From Pontibacter aydingkolensis (GTDB lineage: Bacteria > Bacteroidota > Bacteroidia > Cytophagales > Hymenobacteraceae), in contig NZ_JAHYXK010000021.1 in the NCBI RefSeq assembly GCF_019443125.1, positions 1 to 53,188 of the forward strand: a DNA stretch of 53,188 nucleotides, given 5' to 3'. Below are positions 43,310 through 52,400 of the stretch, piece after piece. Under the pieces are notes generated by a model that made no database searches, was not told the DNA's origin, and saw only the letters and a program-made list of their open reading frames with translations. The stretch's first letter is position 1. Each line of letters starts with the position of its first letter. The position numbers and the translations under genes are program-made.

Positions 43310-43860
43310 CCACAGATTAAGGAGATTTGATTTATTTTTAGGATTGTCTTCTGCGCAGAGGTGGTTGCTATTGCGATCGCTGTCATTGATGCAGCTACTC
43401 TCCTTTTGTCATCCTGTCAAAGATCTTGGTGGAAGGGAGGTTAAGCAATGGCTGTCATGAAACCCACCCCTAGTTTCAAGAGGGGAATTGCTGCTACTGA
43501 ATTAGCCACAGTGCTGTTTTATAGCTGAGGCCATCACTCGGACAGGTCGCGACCTGTCCCTACAAATCAGAATTTATACTTTATTCCAAATTGGAACAGC
43601 CGCTTGCTAGGAAGTGTCCATTCCAGTCCTTGGGTGGGGGAAGGGGCCCTCGACATCGAGTGCCTTCTATTGTTGCGGTGCTGAACGGAGTGAGGCAGCC
43701 GAAGCAGCTCGGAGGCAGCTTTCAATAGACAGCGCGATGCCTAAGGGCGCGAGGCCTTGCGGCCTTAGGCATGCCAAAGCAAGAAATGAAAGTATAGGCT
43801 ATAAGACTGAGGAAGTGCAGCACTTGAAATAAAGGCAGAAAGTATAAATCAGAAGCTAAT
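43310..43860. repeat. Intergenic repeat island, left member of an inverted pair
   Basis: 591 gene-free nt (43297-43887). Modules: 43408-43446 (shared with 23872), 43461-43487 (reverse GAGGGG/GGTGG module), the perfect 20-bp palindrome GGACAGGTCGCGACCTGTCC at 43540-43559, 43613-43634 (shared with 23837) and 43668-43812, a 145-bp module that starts TGTTGCGGTGCTGAACGGAG. The palindrome and the last module recur in inverted orientation at 48808-48827 and 48541-48694. Apparent frames inside it encode repeat-like Arg/Ala peptides and are not genes. Confidence 0.75.
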
Positions 43861-43887
43861 TTAAAGGCAATCGTACCAAAGTTCTTC

Positions 43888-44790
43888 TTACCTAGGCTTC
43901 TGCGCTGCAACAATATAAACCAAACTGCCTCCAGCCGACACATACTCCTCATTCAGTAGCTTCTGCTTCATGGTAATTTTGTTGTAGAGCAGCATCTGCC
44001 AGTACGCGTCGAACTTCTCTTTGCCGCCGCCGCCAGCCATGTAATAGTTCAGGTTGTCCTGGTAATCATAGCCCATGGCTTCTGTTTCGATCCATTGTAG
44101 CATCTGCTCTACCCGAAGCATCTTTTCTTGTGTGTCGTAGGGCGGAATAATGGAAAGGGCTTTGTCCGAGATCCATACTTTGGTGTTGGCCAGGCCGGCT
44201 TTCAAAAAAAGATCGGGCACTACATCGCCTAAGGAATTAAAGCCTTCACCTAGCTGCTTTTTACCTTTTTCTATTCGTAGTTTTATCTCCAGCACATCCA
44301 GCATACTCTCTACGTTAAAGTCTGTTTCGCCGTAACGATCAAACATGAGGTTGGGCACCAGGTTGTTGGGTTCCAGGGCCAGCACCCAACCGCCGGGCTT
44401 GGTCACGCGGATCATCTCCTGTATTACGCGTTGCGGGTTTTTTACGTGAATCAGCAGGGTCTGGCAGAGGGTAACATCGGCAATGTTATCCGGTAGGGGA
44501 ATATCAGTGGCATTGCCAACTTTAAATTCATAATTAATGCTGTTACGTCCAAACTCACTTTGTGCCCGCTGCCTGGCATCTGCAATGTGGCCAGGTTCGT
44601 AGTCTACACCATATACCGTTGCACCGTCGGGCATGTACTTCGAGAACTTGAAGCCCATCATGCCTTTGCCGCAGCCAATATCTACCAGTGTCTGGCAATA
44701 TTCTATGTACAAGCGTTTGGCCAGCAGTTCCAGGTAATCCTCGTTCCACCAGTACTCACGGGCAGGACCCAGGTGCTCTTCAGAATGCAT
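43888..44790 (-). CDS. Class I SAM-dependent methyltransferase
   Basis: 300 residues from the ATG at 44790; a TTG 12 nt upstream is in frame. Motif I 'VDIGCGKGMMGFKFSKYM' binds AdoMet, and 'VYGVDYEPGHIADARQRA', 'VGNATDIPLPDNIADVTLCQTLLIHV' and 'IRVTKPGGWVLALEPNN' are the following motifs of the methyltransferase-11 type. The C-terminal third is variable and probably binds the acceptor, which is unknown. It is the last gene before the left repeat island. Confidence 0.9.
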   Translation of the reverse strand: MHSEEHLGPAREYWWNEDYLELLAKRLYIEYCQTLVDIGCGKGMMGFKFSKYMPDGATVYGVDYEPGHIADARQRAQSEFGRNSINYEFKVGNATDIPLPDNIADVTLCQTLLIHVKNPQRVIQEMIRVTKPGGWVLALEPNNLVPNLMFDRYGETDFNVESMLDVLEIKLRIEKGKKQLGEGFNSLGDVVPDLFLKAGLANTKVWISDKALSIIPPYDTQEKMLRVEQMLQWIETEAMGYDYQDNLNYYMAGGGGKEKFDAYWQMLLYNKITMKQKLLNEEYVSAGGSLVYIVAAQKPR

Positions 44791-44826
44791 TTTTTCTTCC
44801 AACTGATCTATACTTTAAGTAAAAAC

Positions 44827-44862
44827 AAGAGCCCCCGAAGTATACGTCCGGAGGCTCTTTTA
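44827..44862. terminator. Hairpin between DUF2911 and methyltransferase genes
   Basis: AAGAGCC (44827-44833) pairs with GGCTCTT (44853-44859) with further partial pairing inside; the loop contains GAAGTATAC, a heptamer instance. Confidence 0.65.
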
Positions 44863-44884
44863 TACGGTAAAAGCAAAGGTAGCT

Positions 44885-45751
44885 TTATTTCATCTTTTTC
44901 CAGTCGGCAATAGCCTTTTCATTAAGGCGTACATAGGCGTCATTTTTAGCAGCTTTTGCCATCTCCATAGATCTCTCAGCAGTTTTAATGGCTGATTTAT
45001 AGTCTTTCATCTTTGCTTCTAGCTTTGCCTGTGCATGCACATGCCAGAACTTAGCGTCAGAGCCGCTGTTGGCTTTTTTCATCCACTCGTGGGCCTGCTT
45101 CAGGTCGCGGTTGTTCTCTGCATAATAGCTGGCAGCCGCCGCATACTGAGCCGGAGTAGCATTCGGATTGTTTAATACCTGTTCCTTAATCTGGGCCATT
45201 ACCTGTGCATCTGCATCTGTTTTAACAGTAAATGGCACGATTACGTCATCCCACAGAATTTCTATGTCAGCGGCATCATTTTTCAGGTTAGCAAAATTAA
45301 TTGTGAAGCTCTCAACTTTACGAGGGTTCTTCTGAGCCTTAACTTTAAAGCGGGCCTGGTCTTCTTCCTGCTTATAGCCGTCGCTGCCCCATAGCTTAGT
45401 GTTTTTGTTCAAAATAACAGTCCACTCCTCTTTATTAGGAATAGTATAAAGCGCATATTCACCGGCAGGTATTTTGTTGCCCGCTATGGTTACATCGCCA
45501 GAGAATTTAATCTTGGTAGATGCATTTGCACCCGTACGCCATACCTGGCCATAGGGCTCCAGGTCCCCGAATACCTGACGTCCTTTTACCGCTGGGCGGG
45601 AATAATTTATGCTGATCGTGTCTAGGCCTACAACCTGCTCTACTTTTTGTGCCGGACTTGGAGCTGGCATTTTAATACCCTGTGCCTGCGCAGCGCCTGC
45701 ACTAAAAAGCAGTGCCGCAGAAAGTACAAAACCAATTACTGTTTTTTTCAT
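44885..45751 (-). CDS. DUF2911 domain protein, secreted
   Basis: 288 residues. The signal peptide ends in AAQAQ. The DUF2911 domain (about 25-180) is recognised by 'ISINYSRPAVKGRQVFGDLEPYGQVWRTGANASTKIKFSGDVTIAGNKIPAGEYALYTIPNKEEW'. The C-terminal 90 residues ('ATPAQYAAAASYYAENNRDLKQAHEWMKKAN', 'YKSAIKTAERSMEMAKAA') form TPR-like helical pairs. Common in Bacteroidota periplasm; function unknown. Confidence 0.9.
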   Translation of the reverse strand: MKKTVIGFVLSAALLFSAGAAQAQGIKMPAPSPAQKVEQVVGLDTISINYSRPAVKGRQVFGDLEPYGQVWRTGANASTKIKFSGDVTIAGNKIPAGEYALYTIPNKEEWTVILNKNTKLWGSDGYKQEEDQARFKVKAQKNPRKVESFTINFANLKNDAADIEILWDDVIVPFTVKTDADAQVMAQIKEQVLNNPNATPAQYAAAASYYAENNRDLKQAHEWMKKANSGSDAKFWHVHAQAKLEAKMKDYKSAIKTAERSMEMAKAAKNDAYVRLNEKAIADWKKMK

Positions 45752-45852
45752 GATATGATAGTTTAAGTAGTATGTTTTAGTAATGTAATATTACATATTA
45801 TATATGTAGAAGTCGAGCAAAGTATAACCAAGCTTGCTGTAATTTCGACAAA

Positions 45853-46377
45853 CTAAAAGCTGCGCCCTACACTTAACCCGAACCTAGGCACAAGAGCCAA
45901 ACCCGGTGTACGCACGTTGCTCTCCGACGAAATAAAAGGTGTTAAAGCTACACGCACTAACAAACCTCCTTCGGGCTGCTGGTAACGGAAGCCAAGCCGG
46001 GCAAAGTACATGTCGTGCAGCAATTCGGGGTCGTCGGTAAACCTGCGGGTATAACCTAATCCGAACTCAAAATGTTTTTCACGACGCCCCATCAATCCAA
46101 TTGCTTCTATGGGAACTATCGGGTAGGTGGTTTTCTCTTCAGGCAGAAAAAATAAGTTGGTGCCTACCCCGATCCGAAGCCCTGTTTTAAACTCTGCCTG
46201 CTGAAAAAAGAGACGCTCATAGTTGATGGAGTACGTATCGCCGTTACCTGCAATTTCTAAGTATGCCGCATTCATTGCACTTAAATTCTCTACGGTTCTG
46301 TATTGGGCAGAGAGTTTATCAGGGAGCAATAAAATGGCAAAAAACAGCAGGAGCAGGGTGAAGCGTTTTTCTGGCAT
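45853..46377 (-). CDS. Small outer-membrane beta-barrel-like protein
   Basis: 174 residues. The N-terminal signal (about 1-24, ending LSAQ) is followed by alternating hydrophobic/polar strands with aromatic ends ('YSINYERLFFQQAEFKTGLRIGVG', 'FEFGLGYTRRF', 'FARLGFRYQQPEGGLLVRVALTPFI') and a C-terminal Phe. This is consistent with an eight-strand barrel of the porin-like type; no specific family is recognised. About 140 nt downstream of the ABC transporter on the same strand. Confidence 0.65.
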   Translation of the reverse strand: MPEKRFTLLLLFFAILLLPDKLSAQYRTVENLSAMNAAYLEIAGNGDTYSINYERLFFQQAEFKTGLRIGVGTNLFFLPEEKTTYPIVPIEAIGLMGRREKHFEFGLGYTRRFTDDPELLHDMYFARLGFRYQQPEGGLLVRVALTPFISSESNVRTPGLALVPRFGLSVGRSF

Positions 46378-46462
46378 AGATACAAGGAGGCCTCTCTTTT
46401 AAAGAACAAGGCAGTTCTGGACTGCATACGTAAAGTATAGGGTAAAGTATATGGTTAAAACA

Positions 46463-46497
46463 AAAAATCCTACCCGTTTAGTACAGGCAGGATTTTT
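46463..46497. terminator. Terminator downstream of the ABC transporter
   Basis: AAAAATCCT (46463-46471) pairs with AGGATTTTT (46489-46497); TATACTT follows immediately. Confidence 0.75.
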
Positions 46498-46518
46498 ATA
46501 CTTTGTGTAGTTTTATAC

Positions 46519-48336
46519 TTAGCTCAGCTCAAACTGAAGTTTCAGCAGGTTTGCATAAATGCCGTCGGGGCTCATAGAGAGCAGCTCGTGCGAGCCTTCT
46601 TCCACAATCTCGCCACCGTCTATTACTAATATTTTATCTACTTTACGAATGGTTGCCAGGCGGTGCGCAATTACAATAGTTGTGCGGCCTTTCATCAGCT
46701 CGTCCATGGCCAGTTGTACCAGGTGCTCCGATTCAGAATCGAGGGAGCTGGTAGCCTCATCGAGTACAAGTATGGCAGGGTTCTTAAGTATGGCCCTGGC
46801 AATGGCAACGCGCTGGCGCTGGCCACCTGAAAGTTTAATGCCACGCTCACCAACCAATGTGTCTAATCCTTCCGGGAAAGTCATGATAAAATCGTAGGCG
46901 TTTGCTTTGCGGGCTGCGTCTATAATTTCCTGCTCAGTTGCCTCAGGGCGGCCATAGGCAATGTTTTCGCGGATGCTGCCGCCAAACAGTAATACCTCCT
47001 GGGGTACTACCCCAATATTGGCACGAAGGGTAGTTAGGTCCATGTTTCGGATGTCTTTCCCGTCAACTGTCAGGCTGCCGCCTGTAACATCGTAAAAGCG
47101 CATCAGCAACTGTATAATAGTAGACTTGCCAGCACCACTCGGACCAACCAACGCTACTTTTTCGCCTGCTCTTACAGTAAAGTTTATATCGCGCAGCACC
47201 TGTATATCCTGGCGGGTTGGGTAAGAGAAAGCAACCTGGTTGTATGAAATGTCACCGTGAAGGCGCTGCACCTGGCTTAGGGCTGTCGGGCTTTTATCTG
47301 TTGGCTCTTCCTCTTCCTGCAGTATCTCCAGAATACGCTCTGTAGCTCCCAATGCCGCCTGTACTTTGCCATACAGGTCGCCGAGGCCACCCACAGATGC
47401 ACCGATAAACACAGTATAAAGTACAAATGAGATCAGGCTGCCAGGCTCAATATCGCCGTTGGCCACCAGCGTAGCTCCGTACCAGATCACAAGTATAATT
47501 CCTCCGAAAAGGCCTACAATGATAAAGGTGATGAAGGCACCACGGTAATATGCTGCAGACAAGGCAGTTTTCACAGCCTTGCCTAAGGTGTTTCTGTAGC
47601 GTGCTACCTCGAACATCTCGTTTGTAAAGGCCTTTACTGTATTAATGGCTTGTAGCGTTTCTTCTACTATCACATTGGTGTTAGCCAGCTCGTCCTGCGT
47701 TTTTTTAGATAAGCCCTTTATCTTACGGCCAAATACCAGCGCCAGCGCCACCAATACCGGAAAAGTAGCCAGCATAAACAACGACAACTTGATAGAAGTC
47801 CACATGATGATGATGATGCCGACAATAAGAGTCGTTGTCTGGCGGAAAAGCTCTGCCAGGGTAATAGACATAGCATCCTGCACCTGGGCCACATCCGTAG
47901 TGATGCGGCTGGTAATCTCGCCTACGCGTCTTTTCTCGAAGAAAGAGATAGGCAGCTGTACAAATTTACTGTAAAGGTCGCGGCGAATATCAGCCACAGC
48001 GTTCTCGCTTACCTGCGCAAAAAAGTATACCCTGAAAAACGAGAAAATGCCCTGTGCCAGTATGATCAGGAACAGGCCGATGGCGATCATGTTAATGTCT
48101 TCGGTCAGGCCGCTGGCGTTGCCAGTAGAAGAGTCGAATAACTTGCCAACCAAGTATGGGAAAGCCATGAACGTGAGGCTCGAGAGCACCAGGAAACCTA
48201 ATCCGACAATAAATTTATACTTGTAAGGTAGAACGTAGCTAAATATCCGGAGGCCCCTTCGAAAACTTTCCTTTGTGATTTTCTTTCTGCCTTCTTTGTC
48301 CTGCTCTCCGTTTAGCCCGAATCCGCGTTTTGCCAT
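46519..48336 (-). CDS. ABC transporter, fused permease/ATPase (MsbA-like exporter)
   Basis: 605 residues. Six transmembrane helices (about 38-330) with the 'ENAVADIRRDLYSKFVQLPISFFEKRRVGEITSRITTDV' coupling segment typical of exporters. The ATPase (about 360-600) has Walker A GPSGAGKST (Lys404), a Q-loop 'GVVPQEVLLFGGSIRENI', signature 'LSGGQRQRVAIARAI', Walker B 'ILVLDEATSSLD' and the H-loop 'IVIAHRLAT'. It works as a homodimer in the inner membrane. The cargo may be lipid, peptide or drug; it belongs to the lipid A/multidrug branch by general similarity only. Confidence 0.93.
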   Translation of the reverse strand: MAKRGFGLNGEQDKEGRKKITKESFRRGLRIFSYVLPYKYKFIVGLGFLVLSSLTFMAFPYLVGKLFDSSTGNASGLTEDINMIAIGLFLIILAQGIFSFFRVYFFAQVSENAVADIRRDLYSKFVQLPISFFEKRRVGEITSRITTDVAQVQDAMSITLAELFRQTTTLIVGIIIIMWTSIKLSLFMLATFPVLVALALVFGRKIKGLSKKTQDELANTNVIVEETLQAINTVKAFTNEMFEVARYRNTLGKAVKTALSAAYYRGAFITFIIVGLFGGIILVIWYGATLVANGDIEPGSLISFVLYTVFIGASVGGLGDLYGKVQAALGATERILEILQEEEEPTDKSPTALSQVQRLHGDISYNQVAFSYPTRQDIQVLRDINFTVRAGEKVALVGPSGAGKSTIIQLLMRFYDVTGGSLTVDGKDIRNMDLTTLRANIGVVPQEVLLFGGSIRENIAYGRPEATEQEIIDAARKANAYDFIMTFPEGLDTLVGERGIKLSGGQRQRVAIARAILKNPAILVLDEATSSLDSESEHLVQLAMDELMKGRTTIVIAHRLATIRKVDKILVIDGGEIVEEGSHELLSMSPDGIYANLLKLQFELS

Positions 48337-48451
48337 TAATGAAACTCTGCTTAAATACTTGTAAAGCTGCTTTTATACTTACAACAGCCTTGTGTAACGG
48401 GTTTATAACAGCTATTCCGGTAGAATAATGCCGCATTCCCGCAAAATCTTA

Positions 48452-48459
48452 CAAAGGTA
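48452..48459 (-). promoter_or_regulatory. Candidate -7 box TACCTTTG of the ABC transporter
   Basis: Reverse complement of CAAAGGTA, a TAnnTTTG match 115 nt before the ATG at 48336; no clear -33 element. Confidence 0.3.
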
Positions 48460-48518
48460 AGGATTATGATGGATATTGTGGTGATGTTGTTGATTTGGCA
48501 ATTACTTTGGTAGCTGCA

Positions 48519-48993
48519 TTTTTGCCTTTCTATCGAGTTGCTGTTGTTCCTCAGTCTTATTTACCTATAGTTTCATTTCTTGCTTTGGTGTGCTCAAGGC
48601 CGCAAGGCCTCGCCTTTGCGCATCGCGCTGTGTATCTGAAGCTGCCCTCGTGCCTCAGGCTGCCTCACTCCGTTCGGCACCGCAACACCTATAAGGCGCT
48701 CAACGCAAAGGCTGAGATTGACACTTCTTTGCTGGCGGCTGTTGCGATTGGAATCAGAAATACACTCCTCTGTTTTTAGGGAAGGGCCAGGATTGGGTAA
48801 TTCGTAGGGACAGGTCGCGACCTATCCGTGCTATGGCGGTAGCAATGAAACTTTATACTTTGATCATAAACAACTGCTGAAAATCACCTCTTGAGAGGGG
48901 CAGGGGTGTGTCTAAACGCTTACAATGAAACTATAAGCGAGTCCGGAGACTCACACACACCCAAAGTCACGGGTTGGATACCCGCGCCAGAGA
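48519..48993. repeat. Intergenic repeat island, right member of an inverted pair
   Basis: Contains, in inverted orientation relative to the 43-kb island, the 150-bp module (48541-48694), a 20-bp palindrome with one change (48808-48827), the GAGGGGCAGGGG module (48891-48910), and the GGCGCGGGTATCCAACCCGT module (inverted, about 48968-48992) preceded by GAGTCCGGAGACTC. Most of the 685-nt gap between the ABC transporter and the second symporter is repeat. Apparent frames here are not credible genes. Confidence 0.75.
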
Positions 48994-49021
48994 AAAGACT
49001 AAAATTAAAGCCAGGTTAAAA

Positions 49022-50488
49022 CTACTTCTGCGCCAACTCCAGTTCTCCCATTCTGCCCTTCGATAGCGCCATTAATCCGGCAAAAGTCAGGAAACCATTC
49101 AGAATAAGCACTTCAAAGCCAAATTGATAACCCCAGAACCACTCCACAGAGTTATAGCTGATGATGTAGGTGAGCATAGGGGATACAAGACAGATAGCCG
49201 GCACAAACCTGTCGCGGATGGCGCGCCTCGTGTAAAGGCCAAAAGCGTAAAGCCCCAGCAGCGGACCATACGTATAGCCTGCCACGGTAAACATGGTAGA
49301 GATCACACTCGGGGAGTCCAGCACATCAAAGGCAATGACTACCAGCACCATCACCACCGAAACACCGGCATGTGCCCAGTAGCGCTGCTGTACCCGCTGG
49401 TGCTCACTCTTGTCATTAAAATTGAGAAAATCGACGCAGAAAGAGGTAGTAAGTGCCGTAAGCGCAGAGTCGGCGGAGGCGTAGGTGATAGCGATAATAC
49501 CAAGTATAAACACAATGCCCAGGAAAGCAGAAAAATGGTTGATAGCCAGGAACGGGTATACATCGTCGGCTTTCGTTGGCAGGGATAAGCCATTCGTTTC
49601 AGCATATGTGTAGAGCAGCACACCCAGCGTCAGGAACAGGATGTTTACGACAACCAGGATCACATTAAACCAGAACATGTTTTTCTGTGCCTCGCCAATG
49701 TTTTTGCAGCTCAGGTTCTTTTGCATCATGTCCTGGTCCAGGCCTGTCATGGCAATGGTAATAAAGGCACCTGCCAGAAACTGCTTCCAGAAATAGTTGC
49801 CGGCTTTTACATCCCAAACAAACACCTGTGAATAATTACTTTCCTGAACTGTTGTTACTAGGCTTTGATAATTGTAATTCAGTTCATCGGATATGAGCCA
49901 GATCGTAGTGGCAACCGCAACCAGCATGGTCATGGTCTGGAAAGTATCCGTCCAAATGATGGTTTTCATACCACCCCTAAAAGTATAAACCCAGATCAGA
50001 AGTATGGTGATGATAACAGACACAGCAAAGGGAATACCCAGGTCATCGAATACAGCAAACTGCAGCACGCCAGCCACTAGGAACAAACGGATAGAAGCCA
50101 ATAGCGTGCGCGAAAGCAGGAAAAAAGCAGCCCCCGTTTTATAAGACCAGTAACCAAATCGTTGCTCGAGGTAAGTATAAATAGAGACCAAATTCAGGCG
50201 ATAATACAGCGGCATCAGCACAGTGGCAATAACCAGGTAACCCAGCAGGTAGCCGAGCACCATTTGCAGGTAAGTAAATTGCGTTGCCTTTACCATGCCC
50301 GGTACCGAAATAAAGGTTATCCCCGATAAAGTGGTGCCGATCATACCAAAAGCCACTATGTACCACGGCGATTTCCGGTTGGCCAGGAAAAAAGTATCGG
50401 AATCGGTTTTGCGGCTGGTGAGAAAAGAGATAAGTATAAGTATACAGAAATAGCCTGCAATTAAAGCAAGTATAAGCGTAGGAGACAT
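49022..50488 (-). CDS. SSS family sodium:solute symporter (second)
   Basis: 488 residues with about 13 transmembrane helices. TM1 'GMIGTTLSGITFISVPGMVKATQFTYLQ' is the SSS sodium/substrate signature. 'AMTGLDQDMMQKNLSCKNIGEAQKNM' and 'YASADSALTALTTSFCVDFLNF' are further family marks. It is not close to the first symporter and has no small partner. The substrate is unknown (sugar, sialic acid, nucleoside and amino acid members exist). A -7 box lies at 50531. Confidence 0.92.
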   Translation of the reverse strand: MSPTLILALIAGYFCILILISFLTSRKTDSDTFFLANRKSPWYIVAFGMIGTTLSGITFISVPGMVKATQFTYLQMVLGYLLGYLVIATVLMPLYYRLNLVSIYTYLEQRFGYWSYKTGAAFFLLSRTLLASIRLFLVAGVLQFAVFDDLGIPFAVSVIITILLIWVYTFRGGMKTIIWTDTFQTMTMLVAVATTIWLISDELNYNYQSLVTTVQESNYSQVFVWDVKAGNYFWKQFLAGAFITIAMTGLDQDMMQKNLSCKNIGEAQKNMFWFNVILVVVNILFLTLGVLLYTYAETNGLSLPTKADDVYPFLAINHFSAFLGIVFILGIIAITYASADSALTALTTSFCVDFLNFNDKSEHQRVQQRYWAHAGVSVVMVLVVIAFDVLDSPSVISTMFTVAGYTYGPLLGLYAFGLYTRRAIRDRFVPAICLVSPMLTYIISYNSVEWFWGYQFGFEVLILNGFLTFAGLMALSKGRMGELELAQK

Positions 50489-50530
50489 AGCAAATGCTGT
50501 TCGTGAACCTGATGTTTTAGGTCAGGTACG

Positions 50531-50538
50531 CAAAGATA
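50531..50538 (-). promoter_or_regulatory. Candidate -7 box TATCTTTG of the second SSS symporter
   Basis: CAAAGATA on the plus strand is an exact TAnnTTTG on the minus strand, 43 nt before the ATG; the -33 region is not convincing. Confidence 0.4.
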
Positions 50539-50567
50539 GCAAAAGTATAGCTGCTGTTTGGTAGTGC

Positions 50568-51584
50568 TTATTGCAGGTCTTTCAGTAGTACCGGTTCTCC
50601 GATGGCAGGCATTTTTAGCCCTGGTAACATACCAGATGCCGCAATCTGCTCCAGCATACGGACCGGTTCACTTGGCGGCTCATCAGACAAATCGAAGGTG
50701 CCATAGTGCATTGGGATGAAGGTGCCGCCGCGCAATGTGTTGAAAGCCCGTACTGCCTCATGAGGGTTCATGTGGCTTTTCTTCATTAAAAAGGAGGGCT
50801 TATACGCACCTACCGGCATAATACATAAATCTATAGGGCCAAACAGATCCTCAATCTCTTCGAAGTGTGAATCAATACCTGAATCTCCGGCAAAGTATAA
50901 CGTTATCTCAGGCGTTTTGAGCAGAAAACTACCCCAAAGCATCTTGTTCATATCTGTTAAGCCGCGGCGGTGCCAATGTGAGGCAGGCAAAAAGTATACT
51001 TCTACGGCATCAGGCACTAAGTCATACTTCTGAAACCAGCCGGCTTCCTGATAAGGCAAATGGCGGCAGGTGTTACGCAGTATCTTGCCAACCTCCAGCG
51101 GTATCAATGCTATTAGCTGAGGGTTGTGGGTAAACACGGTTTTAATCGACTGCTTGTCCAGGTGGTCGCGGTGGGCGTGGGAGAGCAGCATAAAATCTAT
51201 GTTAAGCAGCTGGTCTGGCGGACAAGGCAGCTGTGTTTTACGCTTTACCAGCGGCAGGTTAAACAGCACAGGGTCTGTAATAAAGCTGATGCCATTTAGC
51301 CTGATAAAAAACGTTGCATGCCCCAGCCATACCACCATATCCTCGTCTGATGTTATAAAATCGCAGCCTTGCTGTACAGGAGGTGTATAGGTATCCTGCT
51401 TTTTTTCGTCGCGTTGCGGGTTAGGCGATAGCTGCCATTTAAGTACCTTGCTGAATTCCGGAAGGTAGAGTTCTTCTCCGTTCGCAAACTTGCCTTTAAT
51501 GATCTTGTTGCCCCGGTAATCAGGTTTTATGGTTTCGAGGCGATCGTTTTTGAGGTGACGGATATGTTTGTTAGGCTGCTGCAA
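50568..51584 (-). CDS. MBL-fold metallohydrolase (NAPE-PLD/UlaG-like)
   Basis: 338 residues with a TTG start at 51584, chosen because no ATG precedes the core and an in-frame stop lies upstream. 'VVWLGHATFFIRLNGISFITDPVL' opens the metallo-beta-lactamase fold; 'LLSHAHRDHLD' (His136, His138, Asp140, His141) is the dinuclear metal site. Further ligands are in 'PASHWHRRG', 'LYFAGDSGID' and 'PMHYGTFDLSDEPPSEP'. The last segments are typical of the N-acylphosphatidylethanolamine phospholipase D-like and UlaG-like hydrolases. No lipid substrate can be assigned. Cytosolic by lack of a signal. Confidence 0.88.
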   Translation of the reverse strand: MQQPNKHIRHLKNDRLETIKPDYRGNKIIKGKFANGEELYLPEFSKVLKWQLSPNPQRDEKKQDTYTPPVQQGCDFITSDEDMVVWLGHATFFIRLNGISFITDPVLFNLPLVKRKTQLPCPPDQLLNIDFMLLSHAHRDHLDKQSIKTVFTHNPQLIALIPLEVGKILRNTCRHLPYQEAGWFQKYDLVPDAVEVYFLPASHWHRRGLTDMNKMLWGSFLLKTPEITLYFAGDSGIDSHFEEIEDLFGPIDLCIMPVGAYKPSFLMKKSHMNPHEAVRAFNTLRGGTFIPMHYGTFDLSDEPPSEPVRMLEQIAASGMLPGLKMPAIGEPVLLKDLQ

Positions 51585-51692
51585 AGTGTGCTCTATTTTG
51601 TATTTGAGTTTTTGTACTTAAACCTGTAAAGTGGCTGTTTGGTTAAACTGAAGTAAGTTTTTCAGCAAGTATAGATGTTTTTAGGCACAAAA

Positions 51693-51725
51693 AAAGCGCT
51701 TCTCCGATAAACAGAGAAGCGCTTT
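51693..51725. terminator. Bidirectional terminator, 12-bp perfect stem
   Basis: AAAGCGCTTCTC (51693-51704) and its complement (51714-51725), with a run of A on the left acting as a T run for the minus-strand gene ending at 51744. Confidence 0.85.
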
Positions 51726-51743
51726 CATACTTTATGTCTTTTG

Positions 51744-52400
51744 TTAGTATCCCATTCCGAAACGGTTGAAATTGCCAAAACCCGGGCCATAAACAGCGTT
51801 GAACGGTGTAGCACCGTCAGTGTAACGAATACCTCCTGTTACGGTAAAGTGCTCTGTTATCTTGTAGGTTGCCCTAAAATCGGCTCCCATTCTGCCTGGG
51901 CTGTAAAAGCTGGAGTTCAGGTTATTGGCTGGCATGTTGGAGAAATCTCTCCATATGTTGCCGCTAAGTATAAGCCTGTCGCTGGCCAGGTAATCTAAGC
52001 CTACGCTGCCAATGTAATGGCTGCTGCCGTTGTTGCGGTAAACCACTGTGTTGCCTTCCGGATTAACAGCGCTGGTGCTGTAAGGCATAGCGTTGATATA
52101 AGTTAAGCTGGTATTTACCCTGAAACGGTTGCTTACCTGGTACCGCACAGTTGGCTCCAAGTATGTTGCGCTTCCGAACCCACTGCTAAAGCTGGCCCCC
52201 GCAGATAAACCGTAGCTTAGCTTTGGTCCTGACCAGGAGGGTTTAGCTTTGGCCTCTGTTTCCTGCGCAGCTGTGGTTACCGGTGCAGTAGTTGCTGCCG
52301 GCACTGGTGCGGCATTCAGGTTAGGCTTTACGTCCTGCGCTGCGGCATTGCCTGCCCAGAAGAAGCTAACTGCTAGTATGGTTCTAAGTATATTTTTCAC
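51744..52400 (-). CDS. Outer-membrane beta-barrel-like secreted protein
   Basis: 218 residues with a GTG start at 52400 placing the signal (ending NAAAQ) at the N-terminus. After an Ala/Pro/Thr-rich linker (about 25-50) come strands such as 'SYGLSAGASFSSGFGSATYLEPTVRYQVSNRFRVNTSLTYIN', 'IGSVGLDYLASDRLILSGNIWRDF' and 'ADFRATYKITEHFTVTGGIRY', then a Gly/Phe/Asn tail (FGNFNRFGMGY). It has barrel character but no named family. Function unknown. Confidence 0.65.
   Translation of the reverse strand: MKNILRTILAVSFFWAGNAAAQDVKPNLNAAPVPAATTAPVTTAAQETEAKAKPSWSGPKLSYGLSAGASFSSGFGSATYLEPTVRYQVSNRFRVNTSLTYINAMPYSTSAVNPEGNTVVYRNNGSSHYIGSVGLDYLASDRLILSGNIWRDFSNMPANNLNSSFYSPGRMGADFRATYKITEHFTVTGGIRYTDGATPFNAVYGPGFGNFNRFGMGY

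Noticed and set aside
43614..43832. 72-codon plus-strand frame in the 43-kb island
   Set aside because: It lies inside the repeated module shared with 48541-48694 and has Arg/Ala/Glu-rich repeat composition; the copy at 48.5 kb does not keep the same frame.
48495..48779. 94-codon plus-strand frame in the 48-kb island
   Set aside because: Consists of repeat-module sequence without family resemblance; treated as non-coding.
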